From assembly GCF_014201465.1 (NCBI RefSeq), contig NZ_JACHEP010000020.1, positions 1 through 56,358 on the forward strand: 56,358 nt of DNA, in the 5' to 3' direction. Source of the stretch: Anoxybacteroides tepidamans. GTDB taxonomy: Bacteria; Bacillota; Bacilli; Bacillales; Anoxybacillaceae. The notes beneath the pieces are model-generated. The model did not search any database, had not been told where the DNA came from, and saw nothing but the letters and a program-made list of their open reading frames with translations. Both the position numbers and the translations under genes were made by a program. Of the stretch, positions 17,110 through 26,675 are shown piece after piece (within the stretch, counting starts at the first letter, position 1; each line of letters opens with the position of its first letter).

Positions 17110-18291
17110 CTATTTATGCTTTGACAAAAGTTCATTATTTCTCTCGATTAATTCGATACGCTGTTTTGCACAGTCAAGAGAACGGAACGGATCTTCTGGT
17201 GTATTGAAAGTATAATCGACCAATTTTTCTACTGTTGTGGTTGCTACATGAATACGAGTGTCACTAGATGCATAGTAAATAAACACTTCATTTTTTTCAT
17301 TCACAACAGCTCCATTGCAGAAGATGACATTTGAGACATCCCCGACCCGTTCATCATCATATGGCGCGATGAAATGCCCACTAGGTTTTGCAATTACTTT
17401 TGATGGATCTTCAAGGCTTGTAGCAAAAGTATATAAAACATAACGTAATCCTGCTGCCGTGTTTCTAACGCCGTGAGCAATATGGATCCAACCTTTTTCC
17501 GTTTTAATCGGAGCAGGTCCTTGACCGTTTTTCACTTCATAGACGGTATGATATTTTCTTTCATCGATAACTTTTTCTTTTTTAATTACAGGATTTTCAA
17601 TATCATCGCATAAACCGAACGCAATTCCACCGCCAGTACCTGTTGAGATAAAACCATCTTGTGGGCGGGTATAAAACGCGTATTTTCCATCAACAAATTC
17701 CGGATGTAGTACAACGTTTCGTTGTTGAGGAGACGGCGTTTGAATATTAGGTAATCTTTCCCATTTTTTTAAATCTTTTGTACGTACCAAAGCTGCTTGA
17801 GCAACGGCACTTGAAGTATCATAATGCGGCGCATTTGGATCTTTACTTTCAGAACAATAAATCCCATAAATCCAACCATCTTCATGTTTGACAAGCCGCA
17901 TGTCATACATATTCGTTTCCTCTTTGTCGATATCTTCCCATGTTAACGGAACATCGATAAAGCGGAATTGATCAATGCCGCTTTCGCTTTCTGCAATCGC
18001 AAAAAACGATTTGCGATCAACACCTTCTACACGAACAACCAAATAATATTTCCCATTTAAATAAATAGCACCTGGATTAAAGACTGCGTTAACCCCTAAC
18101 CGTTCCATAAAATGCGGATTCGTTTCCTTATTTAAATCAAATCTCCAATGAATCGGTATGTGGTGTCGTGTAAGAACAGGGTATTTATACCGATTGTAAA
18201 CACCATTATAAAACTCCTCATTTACTTCGTTTTTTCTTGCGATTAATTTCTCCTGTTTTTCTAATAGCTCGTAATATTTCTCATGAATCAT
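17110..18291 (-). CDS. GH130 phosphorylase, probably 4-O-beta-mannosyl-glucose phosphorylase
   Basis: A 393-residue cytoplasmic GH130 enzyme with a five-bladed propeller. Family marks include [23 protein letters not shown], the catalytic-Asp region [15 protein letters not shown], and [20 protein letters not shown]. Length and the N-terminal helical extension fit subfamily GH130_1, which converts mannosyl-beta-1,4-glucose and phosphate into mannose 1-phosphate and glucose. Its ATG (18291) overlaps the epimerase stop by four bases (ATGA), so the two are translationally coupled. That pairing matches the known mannobiose route (epimerise, then phosphorolyse). Subfamily assignment is by length and context. 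Confidence 0.9.
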   Translation of the reverse strand: MIHEKYYELLEKQEKLIARKNEVNEEFYNGVYNRYKYPVLTRHHIPIHWRFDLNKETNPHFMERLGVNAVFNPGAIYLNGKYYLVVRVEGVDRKSFFAIAESESGIDQFRFIDVPLTWEDIDKEETNMYDMRLVKHEDGWIYGIYCSESKDPNAPHYDTSSAVAQAALVRTKDLKKWERLPNIQTPSPQQRNVVLHPEFVDGKYAFYTRPQDGFISTGTGGGIAFGLCDDIENPVIKKEKVIDERKYHTVYEVKNGQGPAPIKTEKGWIHIAHGVRNTAAGLRYVLYTFATSLEDPSKVIAKPSGHFIAPYDDERVGDVSNVIFCNGAVVNEKNEVFIYYASSDTRIHVATTTVEKLVDYTFNTPEDPFRSLDCAKQRIELIERNNELLSKHK

Positions 18292-19478
18292 TTTCCTTTC
18301 ATCCTTTCTATAACTTCCAAACAAAATCTTCCATTATGATACGAAGCCTTCCATGGATCACAGATATTTTTCTTCGAAGGGATTCCGTTTTCATCAACAG
18401 ACCAGTACCATTCACCATTATCCCGATGATCAATAATATATTTTTTCGTATATTCCCAAAGATTTTTCACCAATTCTAAAAATTTAACATCTTTTGTTCG
18501 CTCGTAGGCGTTAAGAAAGCCGACCATTGCTTCTGCTTGGACCCACCATACTCTTGATGTATCAATCTTATCGTCTACTTGTTCATTGATTAACGATCCA
18601 TCCGCTTGAATCGCGGTATGAGCAATGTTATAGGCAATATCTATGACCATTTGGACATACTCTTCTTTTTCAAGGCCAATCGTTTTTAACGCTTCATCAA
18701 TTAACCAACTCGCTTCAATGTCATGACCGAAAGATTTCATATCTATCAAACTGTTCCAATTTTTATCAAAAAAGACACCTAAAAATTTGCTGTTTTGATC
18801 GTAAATGTTGTGATAAAGGATGTGCAGGAGGTTTTCAATTCTCTCTTTTAATTGTTCATTTGACCACACTTTGTAAAGGTTTGTGTATGCCTCTAACACG
18901 TGAATATGAGTGTTCATCGTAATATCGGCAAGGACACCGTTTTCACTCAACATTTCATTTGGCATCTCATTCCATTCACGATCAAATTCTTCTTTATAGG
19001 CATTGTTTTTTGGATCAAAACCTTTGTTTTCTATTAAAAAATAAAGGTTTTTAGCAAGTTTAAGCGCATTCTCATCGTTTTTCGCTCGATAATATTCACT
19101 TAAAGCATAAATTCCAAAAGACTGTGTATATACGTGTTTTCGAGTGTCTTTTGGTTCACCTTTGTAATTAACTAACCAATAAAGTCCGTCATATTCGTCA
19201 TCGTAAATGTTTTCAACTAAAAACTGATAAAGATGATTGGCGATTTGCAAATATTTTTCGTTTCTAGTGACACGGTAAGCCGATGAAAATGTCCATAAAA
19301 ATCTGGATGTAACGATCCCGCCTTTATCGGCTTGTTGATCAACACGTAAATCAAAATCAACTTTCCCATAAATACCGCCATACTCATAGTCCACTAACTT
19401 TTCCCAAAATGGCAATATGTGTTCAAATAACTCGTTCTCTACTTCGCGGACAAGCGTTAGCACCTGTTTTACCTCCAT
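18288..19478 (-). CDS. Cellobiose/mannobiose 2-epimerase (AGE superfamily)
   Basis: A 396-residue (alpha/alpha)6-barrel protein of the N-acylglucosamine 2-epimerase superfamily, cellobiose 2-epimerase type. The segments [48 protein letters not shown] and [19 protein letters not shown] carry the conserved active-site histidines and tryptophans. It would convert the reducing-end mannose of beta-1,4-mannobiose to glucose. It is coupled by ATGA overlap to the downstream GH130 gene, which uses the product. The start at 19478 has GGAGG, and an operator-like palindrome lies upstream. Confidence 0.9.
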   Translation of the reverse strand: MEVKQVLTLVREVENELFEHILPFWEKLVDYEYGGIYGKVDFDLRVDQQADKGGIVTSRFLWTFSSAYRVTRNEKYLQIANHLYQFLVENIYDDEYDGLYWLVNYKGEPKDTRKHVYTQSFGIYALSEYYRAKNDENALKLAKNLYFLIENKGFDPKNNAYKEEFDREWNEMPNEMLSENGVLADITMNTHIHVLEAYTNLYKVWSNEQLKERIENLLHILYHNIYDQNSKFLGVFFDKNWNSLIDMKSFGHDIEASWLIDEALKTIGLEKEEYVQMVIDIAYNIAHTAIQADGSLINEQVDDKIDTSRVWWVQAEAMVGFLNAYERTKDVKFLELVKNLWEYTKKYIIDHRDNGEWYWSVDENGIPSKKNICDPWKASYHNGRFCLEVIERMKGK

Positions 19479-19490
19479 AAATAATTTTTA

Positions 19491-19503
19491 GTTAATCGAT
19501 AAC
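19491..19503 (-). promoter_or_regulatory. Operator-like palindrome before the epimerase-phosphorylase operon
   Basis: GTTA-ATCGA-TAAC is a short inverted repeat just upstream of the epimerase start. It resembles TTAACGATAAC before GH26 and TTAACGTTAA before the first binding-protein gene, consistent with a common LacI-family site. Confidence 0.45.
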
Positions 19504-19669
19504 TTAATTAAATCTTACTGAAAGAAAAAGGTTTTTGTCAATGATGGTAAACAATGAATATAGATTAAGTCGTTCCTAATTTTTATTAATGAACCAATCG
19601 CAAACGTTTTCTTATTTAATACTTTAAATGCCGATTTGTAGTCTGAACATATCCCGATGTAAAAATCAG

Positions 19670-19812
19670 AGTTTAGCAGCAAAGTTTTGGTCATTGAAAG
19701 CACGAAGGGGAACAAAAAAAGCACTCATTACGATCGCGCACCGAATGCTCACCATTATTTACTGTACGCTCTCTCGGAAAAAATCGTTCCGAGAGCCGCA
19801 AATCAGTTAGTA
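19670..19812 (+). pseudogene. IS110-family transposase C-terminal remnant
   Basis: The frame reads FWSLKARRGTKKALITIAHR then MLTIIYCTLSRKKSF. This matches the end of IS110-type transposases, where an RRG.KKA..AIAH..L..IY pattern is conserved. The frame is interrupted upstream, so only the C-terminal end survives. It lies between the epimerase promoter and the IS630 remnant; the rest of 19504-19892 shows nothing else recognisable. Confidence 0.6.
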
Positions 19813-19892
19813 TAACCAAAAAGAATAAGAAATATATGAGACACCTAAAAATAAGGTGGCTCTGCTTTTCAATTGCCTTTTTTGGCTATTTG

Positions 19893-21003
19893 TATATAAA
19901 TGTAACTTAAGGTTTTAACTTTCGTATAAGGTATGGTTATTTTGCCGATATTGCTCCTAGAACCCAACGGAAAAGGAGCGACATGAGGCCAATGAAACGA
20001 TTAAAAATTACAAATGATCACGGATTCATCATTCGAAAATTACAAAAAGAAGAACGCAAAATCAAGGAAGCTTTGTTGCATCAACGAGTGACAGCGGTTC
20101 GGTTGATCATGGAGGGCTACTTGGGCGAAGAGATCGTCTCCATGTTGAACATTCACCGCCAATCCATGTTGACCTATGTGTCTTTGTTCAACGACGGTGG
20201 ATTTGAGAAGCTTCTTGATAAGAAAGTACCACAAGAAAGTACCACTTGGAAAACCCCATTTCTAACGGCAGAACAACAAATGAAGTTAAAACAAATGATT
20301 GTGACCAGCACGCCGTTCGATGAAAGATTCGGAATGGCGGCTTCTTGGGATACGCGCATCGTTCGAGCTTATCTTCAAGAACACTATGTGATTTCCATGA
20401 CGAGAATGGGCGTCTATAAAATGCTTCGCCGCATAGGCCTTTCTTATACGCGCCCTACCTATATATTGGCAAAGGGAAACGAGCAACAATAACGTGCCTT
20501 TGTGAAAGAGATGGAAATCTGAGGTAGGCAAACAAAAACAAATCCCGATTTATGGGTACCATGCGAGTGTCATATTATTTAGTGCGGTTATAACGTACTC
20601 AATTGGGGGGATTTGGATCCAACAGGCCCTTGCTTGTAACGCCATGTCCTTTCTAGAGTTTGGAAATATCTTTTACAATCCTATTAAAGGAAAGCACCTT
20701 CTTCTCGTTATTGATAACGCTCGAATTCACCATGCGAAGCAGGTGAAAGAGTTTTTACGCGAACACGAAAAGGAGCTTTTTTGATCTTTTTACCACCTTA
20801 TTCTCCACAGCTGAATCCCATTGAGCATCTTTGGAAATGGTTAAAAGAGTCTGTCATTGCCAATCGTTTTCACAAAGACGTACAAGCCATTGAGCAGTCG
20901 GTGAACAGCTTCTTAAGAGTATATTGAACATCGTGGTTACGAGGTTCTACAGCGCTTGGGATGTGCCTCTTGAGAAGTCGAAATGCTAAGTTAAATTTAT
21001 ATA
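19893..21003 (+). mobile_element. Decayed IS630-family insertion sequence
   Basis: TATATAAATGTAACTTA (19893-19909) and the near-complement at 20987-21003 form terminal inverted repeats with one mismatch. Between them is an IS630 transposase with a premature stop at 20490-20492 and a missing central segment. C-terminal pieces persist: HLLLVIDNARIHHAKQVKEF, PPYSPQLNPIEHLWKWLKES. The element separates the epimerase operon from the oligosaccharide importer. The exact edges are estimated from the repeats. Confidence 0.75.
19983..20935 (+). pseudogene. IS630 transposase, interrupted
   Basis: The first 169 codons (19983-20492) are open and encode the paired helix-turn-helix part (AVRLIMEGYLGEEIVSMLNI, MTRMGVYKMLRRIGLSYTRP). 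A TAA after NEQQ interrupts it. The expected first catalytic Asp region is deleted or scrambled around 20520-20640. Later frames carry IDNARIHH and the last catalytic Glu in LNPIEHLWKW, but on shifted frames. Confidence 0.8.
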
Positions 21004-21163
21004 GTATATCCAGCCGGATCCTAAGGTATACAGCTTCGGCCATGTTCTTTTGATTTTCACAGAAAAATGAATGACAAACTTAAACAGAAGTATGACTCGT
21101 CTTTCTAAAAAATACGTTTTTTAAATAAAGATAAATTAATATTTTGACAATAAAGAAAAAGAA

Positions 21164-21214
21164 TTGACAAGAAAGCGTTAACATTATAAAATTACTTTGT
21201 AAGCTTAACGTTAA
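21164..21214 (+). promoter_or_regulatory. Promoter, cre-like site and operator before the manno-oligosaccharide importer
   Basis: TTGACA (21164-21169), a 17-base spacer and TAAAAT (21187-21192) form a good sigma-A promoter. The spacer contains AGAAAGCGTTAACA (21170-21183), which fits the catabolite-response consensus TGWNANCGNTNWCA at 13 of 14 positions, so CcpA could repress directly. Just downstream, TTAACGTTAA (21205-21214) is a perfect 10-bp palindrome suitable for a LacI-family repressor. Dual control is inferred from these matches. Confidence 0.65.
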
Positions 21215-21239
21215 CTTTATTGATAAAGGGGGATTAAAT

Positions 21240-22574
21240 GTGAAGAAAAGTCGTTTTTTTATGACACTTTTAACGGTACTACTTGTTTTTTCTGCTGTCC
21301 TTTCAGGGTGTTCTTCTAAGAATGAAGGAGCATCTGAAAGCAAAAATGAAGGCGGCAAAAGTAAAAATGGAAAAATTAGCGGAGAGATCACAGTTATTAC
21401 ACAACGTACAGACATCGTAAACACAGTCTTCAAAGATTATGCGAAAAAATTTAATGAAAAATATCCAGATGTGAAAGTTAACTTTGAAGCATTAGCTGAT
21501 TATGGCGGACAAATTACAACGCGGATGAATACTGATGAATATGGGGATGTTCTATTAATCCCAACACAAATTCCGATTAAAGACATTCCTGATTTCTTCG
21601 AGCCGCTTGGCACTCTTGAAGAAATGCAAAAAAAATACATGGGTGTAGAAGAAAGAGCAGTTAATGGTAAAGTTTATGGTATTCCCATCGCGATGAGTTA
21701 CACTGGTATCATCTATAACAAAAAAGTGTTTAAAGAAGCTGGGATAGACAAACTACCAAGAACATTTGACGAATTCATCGCAGCTTTAGAAAAAATTAAA
21801 AAGAATACAAAAGCTATACCATTGTATACAAACTACGCAGCGGGTTGGCCGTTAACTCAATGGGAAGGTACAGTTACGACTGTTGCCGGCGATCCAGATT
21901 ACTACAATGTCAAAATGCCTAACGAAGATGATGTATGGGCTAAAGGAAAACCACACTATGAATTATACAAGCTAATGTATGATGTTGTGAAGAAGGGATT
22001 AGTTGAAAAAGATCCTTTAACAACAGACTGGGAATCTTCTAAAGCGATGCTAGGTCGTGGTGAGATAGCGACAATGGTATTAGGTTCATGGGCGATCGGC
22101 CAAATTAAAGGAGTTTCGGAAACACCTGATGATATCGGTTTTATGCCGTTTCCAACCAATGCAAATAAAGTAATTATTCCTTTAGGCGCAGACTACCAAA
22201 TTGCTATTAATAAACATAGCAAGAATAAAGAAGCTGCAAAAGCATGGTTATATTGGTTTATCAATGAATCGAACTATGCTGTAGAGCAAGGTGGAGGCAT
22301 TAGTGCTTCTAAAGATGTTCCTCTTCCGGAAGATTTGAAAGAATTTGAAAAACAAGGTGTTGAACTTTCTCTCCTAACTCCTGCGAAAAAAGGTCAAGAG
22401 GGACTAGTGGACAAAATTGATAAGGCTGCTGAAATCGGCTTCTGGTTAGAAGATCAGAAAAAACGCATTGTTGAAGCTGCTCTTGGAAATAGAGATGAAA
22501 CATATGACGATATCGCCAAAGACTTGAATAAGCGTTGGAATAAGGCGCGGGCAGAAATCATGAAACAGCAATAA
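21240..22574 (+). CDS. Sugar ABC importer binding lipoprotein (manno-oligosaccharide, system 1)
   Basis: A 444-residue family-1 solute-binding lipoprotein, lipobox LSGC, then a Ser/Glu/Lys linker. The mature domain starts EITVITQRTDIVNTVFKDYA and contains YGIPIAMSYTGIIYNKKVFK. GTG at 21240 is the start: the ATG two bases earlier runs into TGA, and GGGGGA lies suitably upstream. Its ligand is probably beta-manno-oligosaccharides, because the promoter carries the island's operator type and a GH130 gene ends the operon. It is followed by a strong hairpin, which usually lets the binding protein be made in excess over the permeases. Confidence 0.88.
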   Translation: MKKSRFFMTLLTVLLVFSAVLSGCSSKNEGASESKNEGGKSKNGKISGEITVITQRTDIVNTVFKDYAKKFNEKYPDVKVNFEALADYGGQITTRMNTDEYGDVLLIPTQIPIKDIPDFFEPLGTLEEMQKKYMGVEERAVNGKVYGIPIAMSYTGIIYNKKVFKEAGIDKLPRTFDEFIAALEKIKKNTKAIPLYTNYAAGWPLTQWEGTVTTVAGDPDYYNVKMPNEDDVWAKGKPHYELYKLMYDVVKKGLVEKDPLTTDWESSKAMLGRGEIATMVLGSWAIGQIKGVSETPDDIGFMPFPTNANKVIIPLGADYQIAINKHSKNKEAAKAWLYWFINESNYAVEQGGGISASKDVPLPEDLKEFEKQGVELSLLTPAKKGQEGLVDKIDKAAEIGFWLEDQKKRIVEAALGNRDETYDDIAKDLNKRWNKARAEIMKQQ

Positions 22575-22581
22575 TTTTTTT

Positions 22582-22618
22582 GAAGAAAAGTGCATCTGTG
22601 CATGCACTTTTCTTCTTT
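22582..22618 (+). terminator. Intra-operon hairpin between binding protein and permease
   Basis: A 13-bp perfect stem (22582-22594 with 22603-22615) around an 8-base loop, followed by TTTC. It lies between the lipoprotein gene and the first permease on the same strand. It probably acts as a partial terminator or 3' stabiliser. Confidence 0.75.
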
Positions 22619-22664
22619 CAGGATCATGCAGGATTATGAGAGCCTGCTGGGAGGTGGCACTAAC

Positions 22665-23543
22665 GTGTTTAAATTTTCTAATCTTTCTTATGAAACGCAA
22701 AAGCGAATTATTATCGTTGCTTTTTCTATTATTCCAGTTGTGTTATTGATTACATTTGCTTATGTTCCGGTTTTTAGCATGATTTTCTACAGTTTTACTG
22801 ATTGGAACGGAATTAGCAAACAGAAACATTTTATAGGTTTAGAAAATTACGTTACACTTTTTACCAACCCGGAATATTTTAAAGTATTCAAGGTGAGCAT
22901 GTATTATTTTTTCGCAACATTTATCCAAATGGGGTTAGCTTTATATTTTGCCACGATTTTAAGCTTTAAGGTTCGAATGAAAAACTTTTTTAAAGGTGTA
23001 TTGTTTTTCCCGTATTTGTTAAACGGTGTTGCAATTGGTTTTATGTTTTTGATTTTCTTCAGACCCGACGGTACGTTGGATACGGTTCTGAAAGCAATCG
23101 GTTTAGGCGCTTTCATACAAAAATGGTTGGGTAATCCTGACATTATTAACATCTCATTAGCTGGAACATCTGTTTGGCGTTATATGGGATTCAATTTCAT
23201 CATCTTTCTTGGTGCTATTTCATCCATTCCAAAAGATGTATATGAAGCAGCAGAAATTGATGGGGCTAATAGATGGCATCAATTCAGATATATCATTCTT
23301 CCAAGTTTGAAACGGATCGTTCAATTAAACTTTATTTTAGCCATCAGTGGAGCCATTAGTGTATTTGAAATACCGTATATTATGACCGGTGGTGCAAATG
23401 GAAGCGAAACATTTGTCATTCAAACGGTGAACATTGCGTTTAAATACGGAAAAATTGGCCTTGGTTCAGCGATGGGCGTTGTCTTATTAATCATTGTTAT
23501 TATCGTAACATTGATTCAACGGTCGGCGTTTAAAGAGGAGTGA
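22665..23543 (+). CDS. Sugar ABC importer permease (MalF/UgpA type, system 1)
   Basis: A 292-residue permease with six membrane helices and the EAA loop YEAAEIDGANRWHQFRYIILP. GTG at 22665 is the chosen start because GGGAGGTGG precedes it at eight bases; in-frame codons before it would run through the hairpin. It pairs with the next permease, seven bases away. No ATPase gene is in this operon, so a shared MsmX-like ATPase must energise it. Confidence 0.86.
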   Translation: MFKFSNLSYETQKRIIIVAFSIIPVVLLITFAYVPVFSMIFYSFTDWNGISKQKHFIGLENYVTLFTNPEYFKVFKVSMYYFFATFIQMGLALYFATILSFKVRMKNFFKGVLFFPYLLNGVAIGFMFLIFFRPDGTLDTVLKAIGLGAFIQKWLGNPDIINISLAGTSVWRYMGFNFIIFLGAISSIPKDVYEAAEIDGANRWHQFRYIILPSLKRIVQLNFILAISGAISVFEIPYIMTGGANGSETFVIQTVNIAFKYGKIGLGSAMGVVLLIIVIIVTLIQRSAFKEE

Positions 23544-23549
23544 TAAAAA

Positions 23550-24383
23550 ATGTATAAAGTAAAATACGCCTTAGCCACAGTTTTTAAATATGCCACTCTT
23601 TTGTTTGGGGCATTTGTTGCACTTCTTCCCATTGTTGTCGTGCTTTTCGCTTCATTTAAAACAGGGAAAGAATACATGAGTACAAGCCCGCTGGCACCAC
23701 CTGAGAACTGGCTGAATTTCGAAAATTATGTAAGAGCTTTTGTGGAAGGAAATATGTTAAGCGGTTTTATTAATACCACAATCATTTTATTGATTTCGAT
23801 CACCGGGGCGACATTGCTCGGATCGATGATTGCTTATATTCTTCACCGCTTTAAGTTTAGAGGAAGTAAACTCTTGCTAGGTGCATTTTTGTTGGCTACG
23901 TTGATTCCAGGTGTGACCACACAAGTAGCAACCTTCCAAATCATCAACGAACTTGGTTTGTTTAATACAAGATGGGCTGCCATTATCCTTTATTTAGGTA
24001 CAGATATAATCGCTGTGTATATTTTCTTGCAATTTTTAGATACGATTTCGGTATCATTGGATGAATCAGCCATGCTAGATGGCGCTTCCTACTTTACGAT
24101 TTATCGTAAAATCATTTTACCTTTGCTTAAGCCAGCCATTGTTACAGTTATTATTGTCAAAGGGATCAATATTTACAATGACTTTTATACACCGTTTCTT
24201 TATATGCCGAAAGCAGATTTGCAGGTCATTTCAACGGCGTTGTTTAAATTTAAAGGTCCTTACGGTTCCCAGTGGGAGGTTATCTCAGCCGGAATTATGC
24301 TCGCTATTATTCCGACACTAATCGTGTTTTTATCACTCCAAAAATATATTTATAACGGATTTTCGCAAGGTTCTGTCAAGTAA
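23550..24383 (+). CDS. Sugar ABC importer permease (MalG/UgpE type, system 1)
   Basis: A 277-residue permease with six helices and the EAA loop DESAMLDGASYFTIYRKIILP. It starts with ATG after GAGTGATAAAAA and directly follows its MalF-type partner. The C-terminal YNGFSQGSVK is the usual end of the family. It belongs to the manno-oligosaccharide importer operon ending in GH130. Confidence 0.87.
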   Translation: MYKVKYALATVFKYATLLFGAFVALLPIVVVLFASFKTGKEYMSTSPLAPPENWLNFENYVRAFVEGNMLSGFINTTIILLISITGATLLGSMIAYILHRFKFRGSKLLLGAFLLATLIPGVTTQVATFQIINELGLFNTRWAAIILYLGTDIIAVYIFLQFLDTISVSLDESAMLDGASYFTIYRKIILPLLKPAIVTVIIVKGINIYNDFYTPFLYMPKADLQVISTALFKFKGPYGSQWEVISAGIMLAIIPTLIVFLSLQKYIYNGFSQGSVK

Positions 24384-24422
24384 GTATCGAAGTTTAGTCT
24401 TAATAACTGAAAGGAGTACATG

Positions 24423-25451
24423 ATGATGAAAAAAGATATTTATATAGTAGGTGAGTCGTTGCCGAATATGCCATGGGAAGATAAACCGGAAGGATTCGAA
24501 GGACCAGTTTGGAGACATTCACAAAACCCAATCATTAATCGAAATCCTGTAAAGGGTATTTCTCGTATTTTTAACAGTGCGGTTGCACCATATGAAGGCA
24601 AGTTTGTTGGAGTTTTCAGAGCAGAAACGATTAATGGTCGTCCGCACTTGCATTTAGGATGGAGTGAAGACGCACTTAACTGGAAGATTGAAGAGGAACC
24701 GATTCCATTTTTTGATGAAGACGGAAAACCATTTCAACCGTTATATGCCTATGACCCACGTCTTGTCAAGATCGAAGACACATTTTATATTATTTGGTGC
24801 ACTGATTTTTACGGAGCTTCGATTGGCTTAGCAAAAACAACTGATTTTAAATCATTTATTCGCTTGGAAAATCCGTTTTTACCATTTAATCGAAACGGTG
24901 TACTTTTCCCTCGAAAAATCAACGGGAATTATGTGATGTTATCCCGTCCAAGTGATAGCGGTCATACACCGTTTGGCGATATTTTCTTGAGTGAAAGTCC
25001 TGATTTGAAATATTGGGGAAAACATCGTCATGTGATGTCTAAAGGTGGACAAGGTTGGTGGCAAAATGTAAAAATCGGAGGCGGTCCAGCACCGATTGAA
25101 ACATCTGAAGGTTGGTTGTTGTTTTACCATGGCGTCACTGGCACATGCAACGGTTTTGTTTACAGCATGGGTGCGGCTATCCTTGATTTAGATGAACCTT
25201 CAAAAGTTAAATATCGTTCCCGAAATTTTATTTTAACTCCAGAAGAGTGGTATGAAGAAAAAGGGTTTGTTGATAATGTTGTGTTCCCATGCGCTACTTT
25301 ATATGATGCAGAGACAGGTAGAATTGCGATTTATTATGGAGCAGCCGATACTTATGTAAGTGTAGCCTATACAACAGTTGAAGAAATTGTAAACTATGTG
25401 AAAGAAACACATGAAGAAGTTGCGGATGATAAAGAAGTAGGAAGACTATAA
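24423..25451 (+). CDS. GH130 phosphorylase, probably beta-1,4-manno-oligosaccharide phosphorylase
   Basis: A 342-residue cytoplasmic GH130 enzyme. Motifs include RIFNSAVAPYEGKFVGVFRAE, the catalytic region YAYDPRLVKIEDTFYIIW, and GGGPAPIETSEGWLLFYHGV. Shorter than its paralogue at 17110-18291 and lacking the N-terminal helical extension, it fits GH130_2, which removes non-reducing mannose from manno-oligosaccharides as mannose 1-phosphate. Three ATGs in a row open the gene; 24423 or 24426 gives better spacing to AAGGAG than 24420. It is the last gene of the importer operon, so imported oligosaccharide can be phosphorolysed at once. Confidence 0.9.
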   Translation: MMKKDIYIVGESLPNMPWEDKPEGFEGPVWRHSQNPIINRNPVKGISRIFNSAVAPYEGKFVGVFRAETINGRPHLHLGWSEDALNWKIEEEPIPFFDEDGKPFQPLYAYDPRLVKIEDTFYIIWCTDFYGASIGLAKTTDFKSFIRLENPFLPFNRNGVLFPRKINGNYVMLSRPSDSGHTPFGDIFLSESPDLKYWGKHRHVMSKGGQGWWQNVKIGGGPAPIETSEGWLLFYHGVTGTCNGFVYSMGAAILDLDEPSKVKYRSRNFILTPEEWYEEKGFVDNVVFPCATLYDAETGRIAIYYGAADTYVSVAYTTVEEIVNYVKETHEEVADDKEVGRL

Positions 25452-25515
25452 TCTTTAAAAAAGGATGGATAAGTGCACATATCCCTGTCAAGTAGACAAT
25501 GAAAAAAAGAGAATA

Positions 25516-26484
25516 CTAAGCTGCGGCCTTTTCTCGATATTCGATCGGGGAAAGGCCATTTAGTTTTTCTTGAAAGCGACTATGATTGTAAAAATGGATA
25601 TACTCTTGAATAGCTTGATATGCCTGTTCAATCGTTTTTGGGCGTACTAAATACAACTTCTCTGTCTTTAAATGTGAGAAGAAGCTTTCGATACACGCAT
25701 TATCATAACAGTTTCCTTTTCGAGAATGGCTTCCTTGAATTTGAAGTTCTTTGAGATGGTTTTCATACGATTTGGTCGTGTACTGAAATCCTTGATCCGA
25801 ATGAAGGAGAGCGTTCTTGTCCAATAACTTCCCATTTAATTGGTTCAGTGTATTTATGACTAATGGCAGATCATTTCGGTTGGATAATTCCCATGCCACT
25901 ATTTCATTGTTATATAAATCTAACACCACCGATAAGTAGGCAAACGTATCTCCAACTCGTACATAAGTAATATCGGTTACGAGCTTTTGATAAGGATTTT
26001 CTGCATAGAATTCACGGTTTAGTACGTTAGGAAATACCACAGAGCCTCTATGTCCATAGAAAGGCCGTTTCTTGCGAATTACCGATCTTATTCCCAATTC
26101 CCTCATGAGACGTCGCACACGTTTATGGTTCACAATGATTCCTTCTCTCGATAAAGCTCTGGTCATTCGTTTATATCCAAAGTACGGATGTAGTTTATGA
26201 ATCGCTACTATATGTTCCTGTAACAGAAGATCCTTTTCCAAACGTAAGGATTTTTTGGATTGGTTTCTGCGCCACTTATAGTATCCAGACTTGGACACCT
26301 CTCCAATGTTTAATAACCACTTTAGTGGATGGTTTTTTCGCAGTTCATCGATAATCAGAAATCTTTCTGATTTTAGGACCACTCCTTCCCGTGTAGATTT
26401 GGATTGCGCTTTTTTAGGTATTCCACCTGCGCTTTCAAATACGCATTTTCTTCTTCTAAACTCGAAAAGTGTTTGCGATTCCAC
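25516..26484 (-). CDS. IS3-family transposase orfB (DDE catalytic part)
   Basis: The open frame covers a 322-codon rve integrase domain protein. The catalytic triad is visible: VTDITYV, LHSDQGFQYT and NCYDNACIESFFSHLKTE. The upstream HTH_21 region is HPYFGYKRMTRALSREGI. The true product probably starts inside orfA through -1 frameshifting, joining ...KAQVEYLKK to AQSKSTREGVV. The ORF start at 26484 is therefore not a real initiation site. Confidence 0.9.
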   Translation of the reverse strand: MESQTLFEFRRRKCVFESAGGIPKKAQSKSTREGVVLKSERFLIIDELRKNHPLKWLLNIGEVSKSGYYKWRRNQSKKSLRLEKDLLLQEHIVAIHKLHPYFGYKRMTRALSREGIIVNHKRVRRLMRELGIRSVIRKKRPFYGHRGSVVFPNVLNREFYAENPYQKLVTDITYVRVGDTFAYLSVVLDLYNNEIVAWELSNRNDLPLVINTLNQLNGKLLDKNALLHSDQGFQYTTKSYENHLKELQIQGSHSRKGNCYDNACIESFFSHLKTEKLYLVRPKTIEQAYQAIQEYIHFYNHSRFQEKLNGLSPIEYREKAAA

Positions 26485-26675
26485 ACTCCTCGTTGATCTT
26501 CAAAAGACTCGCCATTTTGAACTTTCTTGACCCATTGTGCAATTTGGGCATCACTCTTCACGCCAAAATGTTCACGGAGCTGTCGATAAGACCAGCCTTC
26601 CTCTAATTTCAAACGAACGACTTCCCGTTTTAGTTCTTCTGAATAGGATTGAAACGTTTGTCCTTTCTTAGCCAT
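26373..26675 (-). CDS. IS3-family transposase orfA (HTH part)
   Basis: A 100-residue protein with a helix-turn-helix (SEELKREVVRLKLEEGWSYR QLREHFGV region) and a C-terminal leucine-zipper-like coiled coil (SLEEENAYLKAQVEYLKK). A run of six A followed by G on the minus strand (26415-26409) lies just where the orfB frame can take over, as expected for IS150-group frameshifting. GGAGGGGA precedes the ATG. Confidence 0.9.
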   Translation of the reverse strand: MAKKGQTFQSYSEELKREVVRLKLEEGWSYRQLREHFGVKSDAQIAQWVKKVQNGESFEDQRGVWNRKHFSSLEEENAYLKAQVEYLKKRNPNLHGKEWS

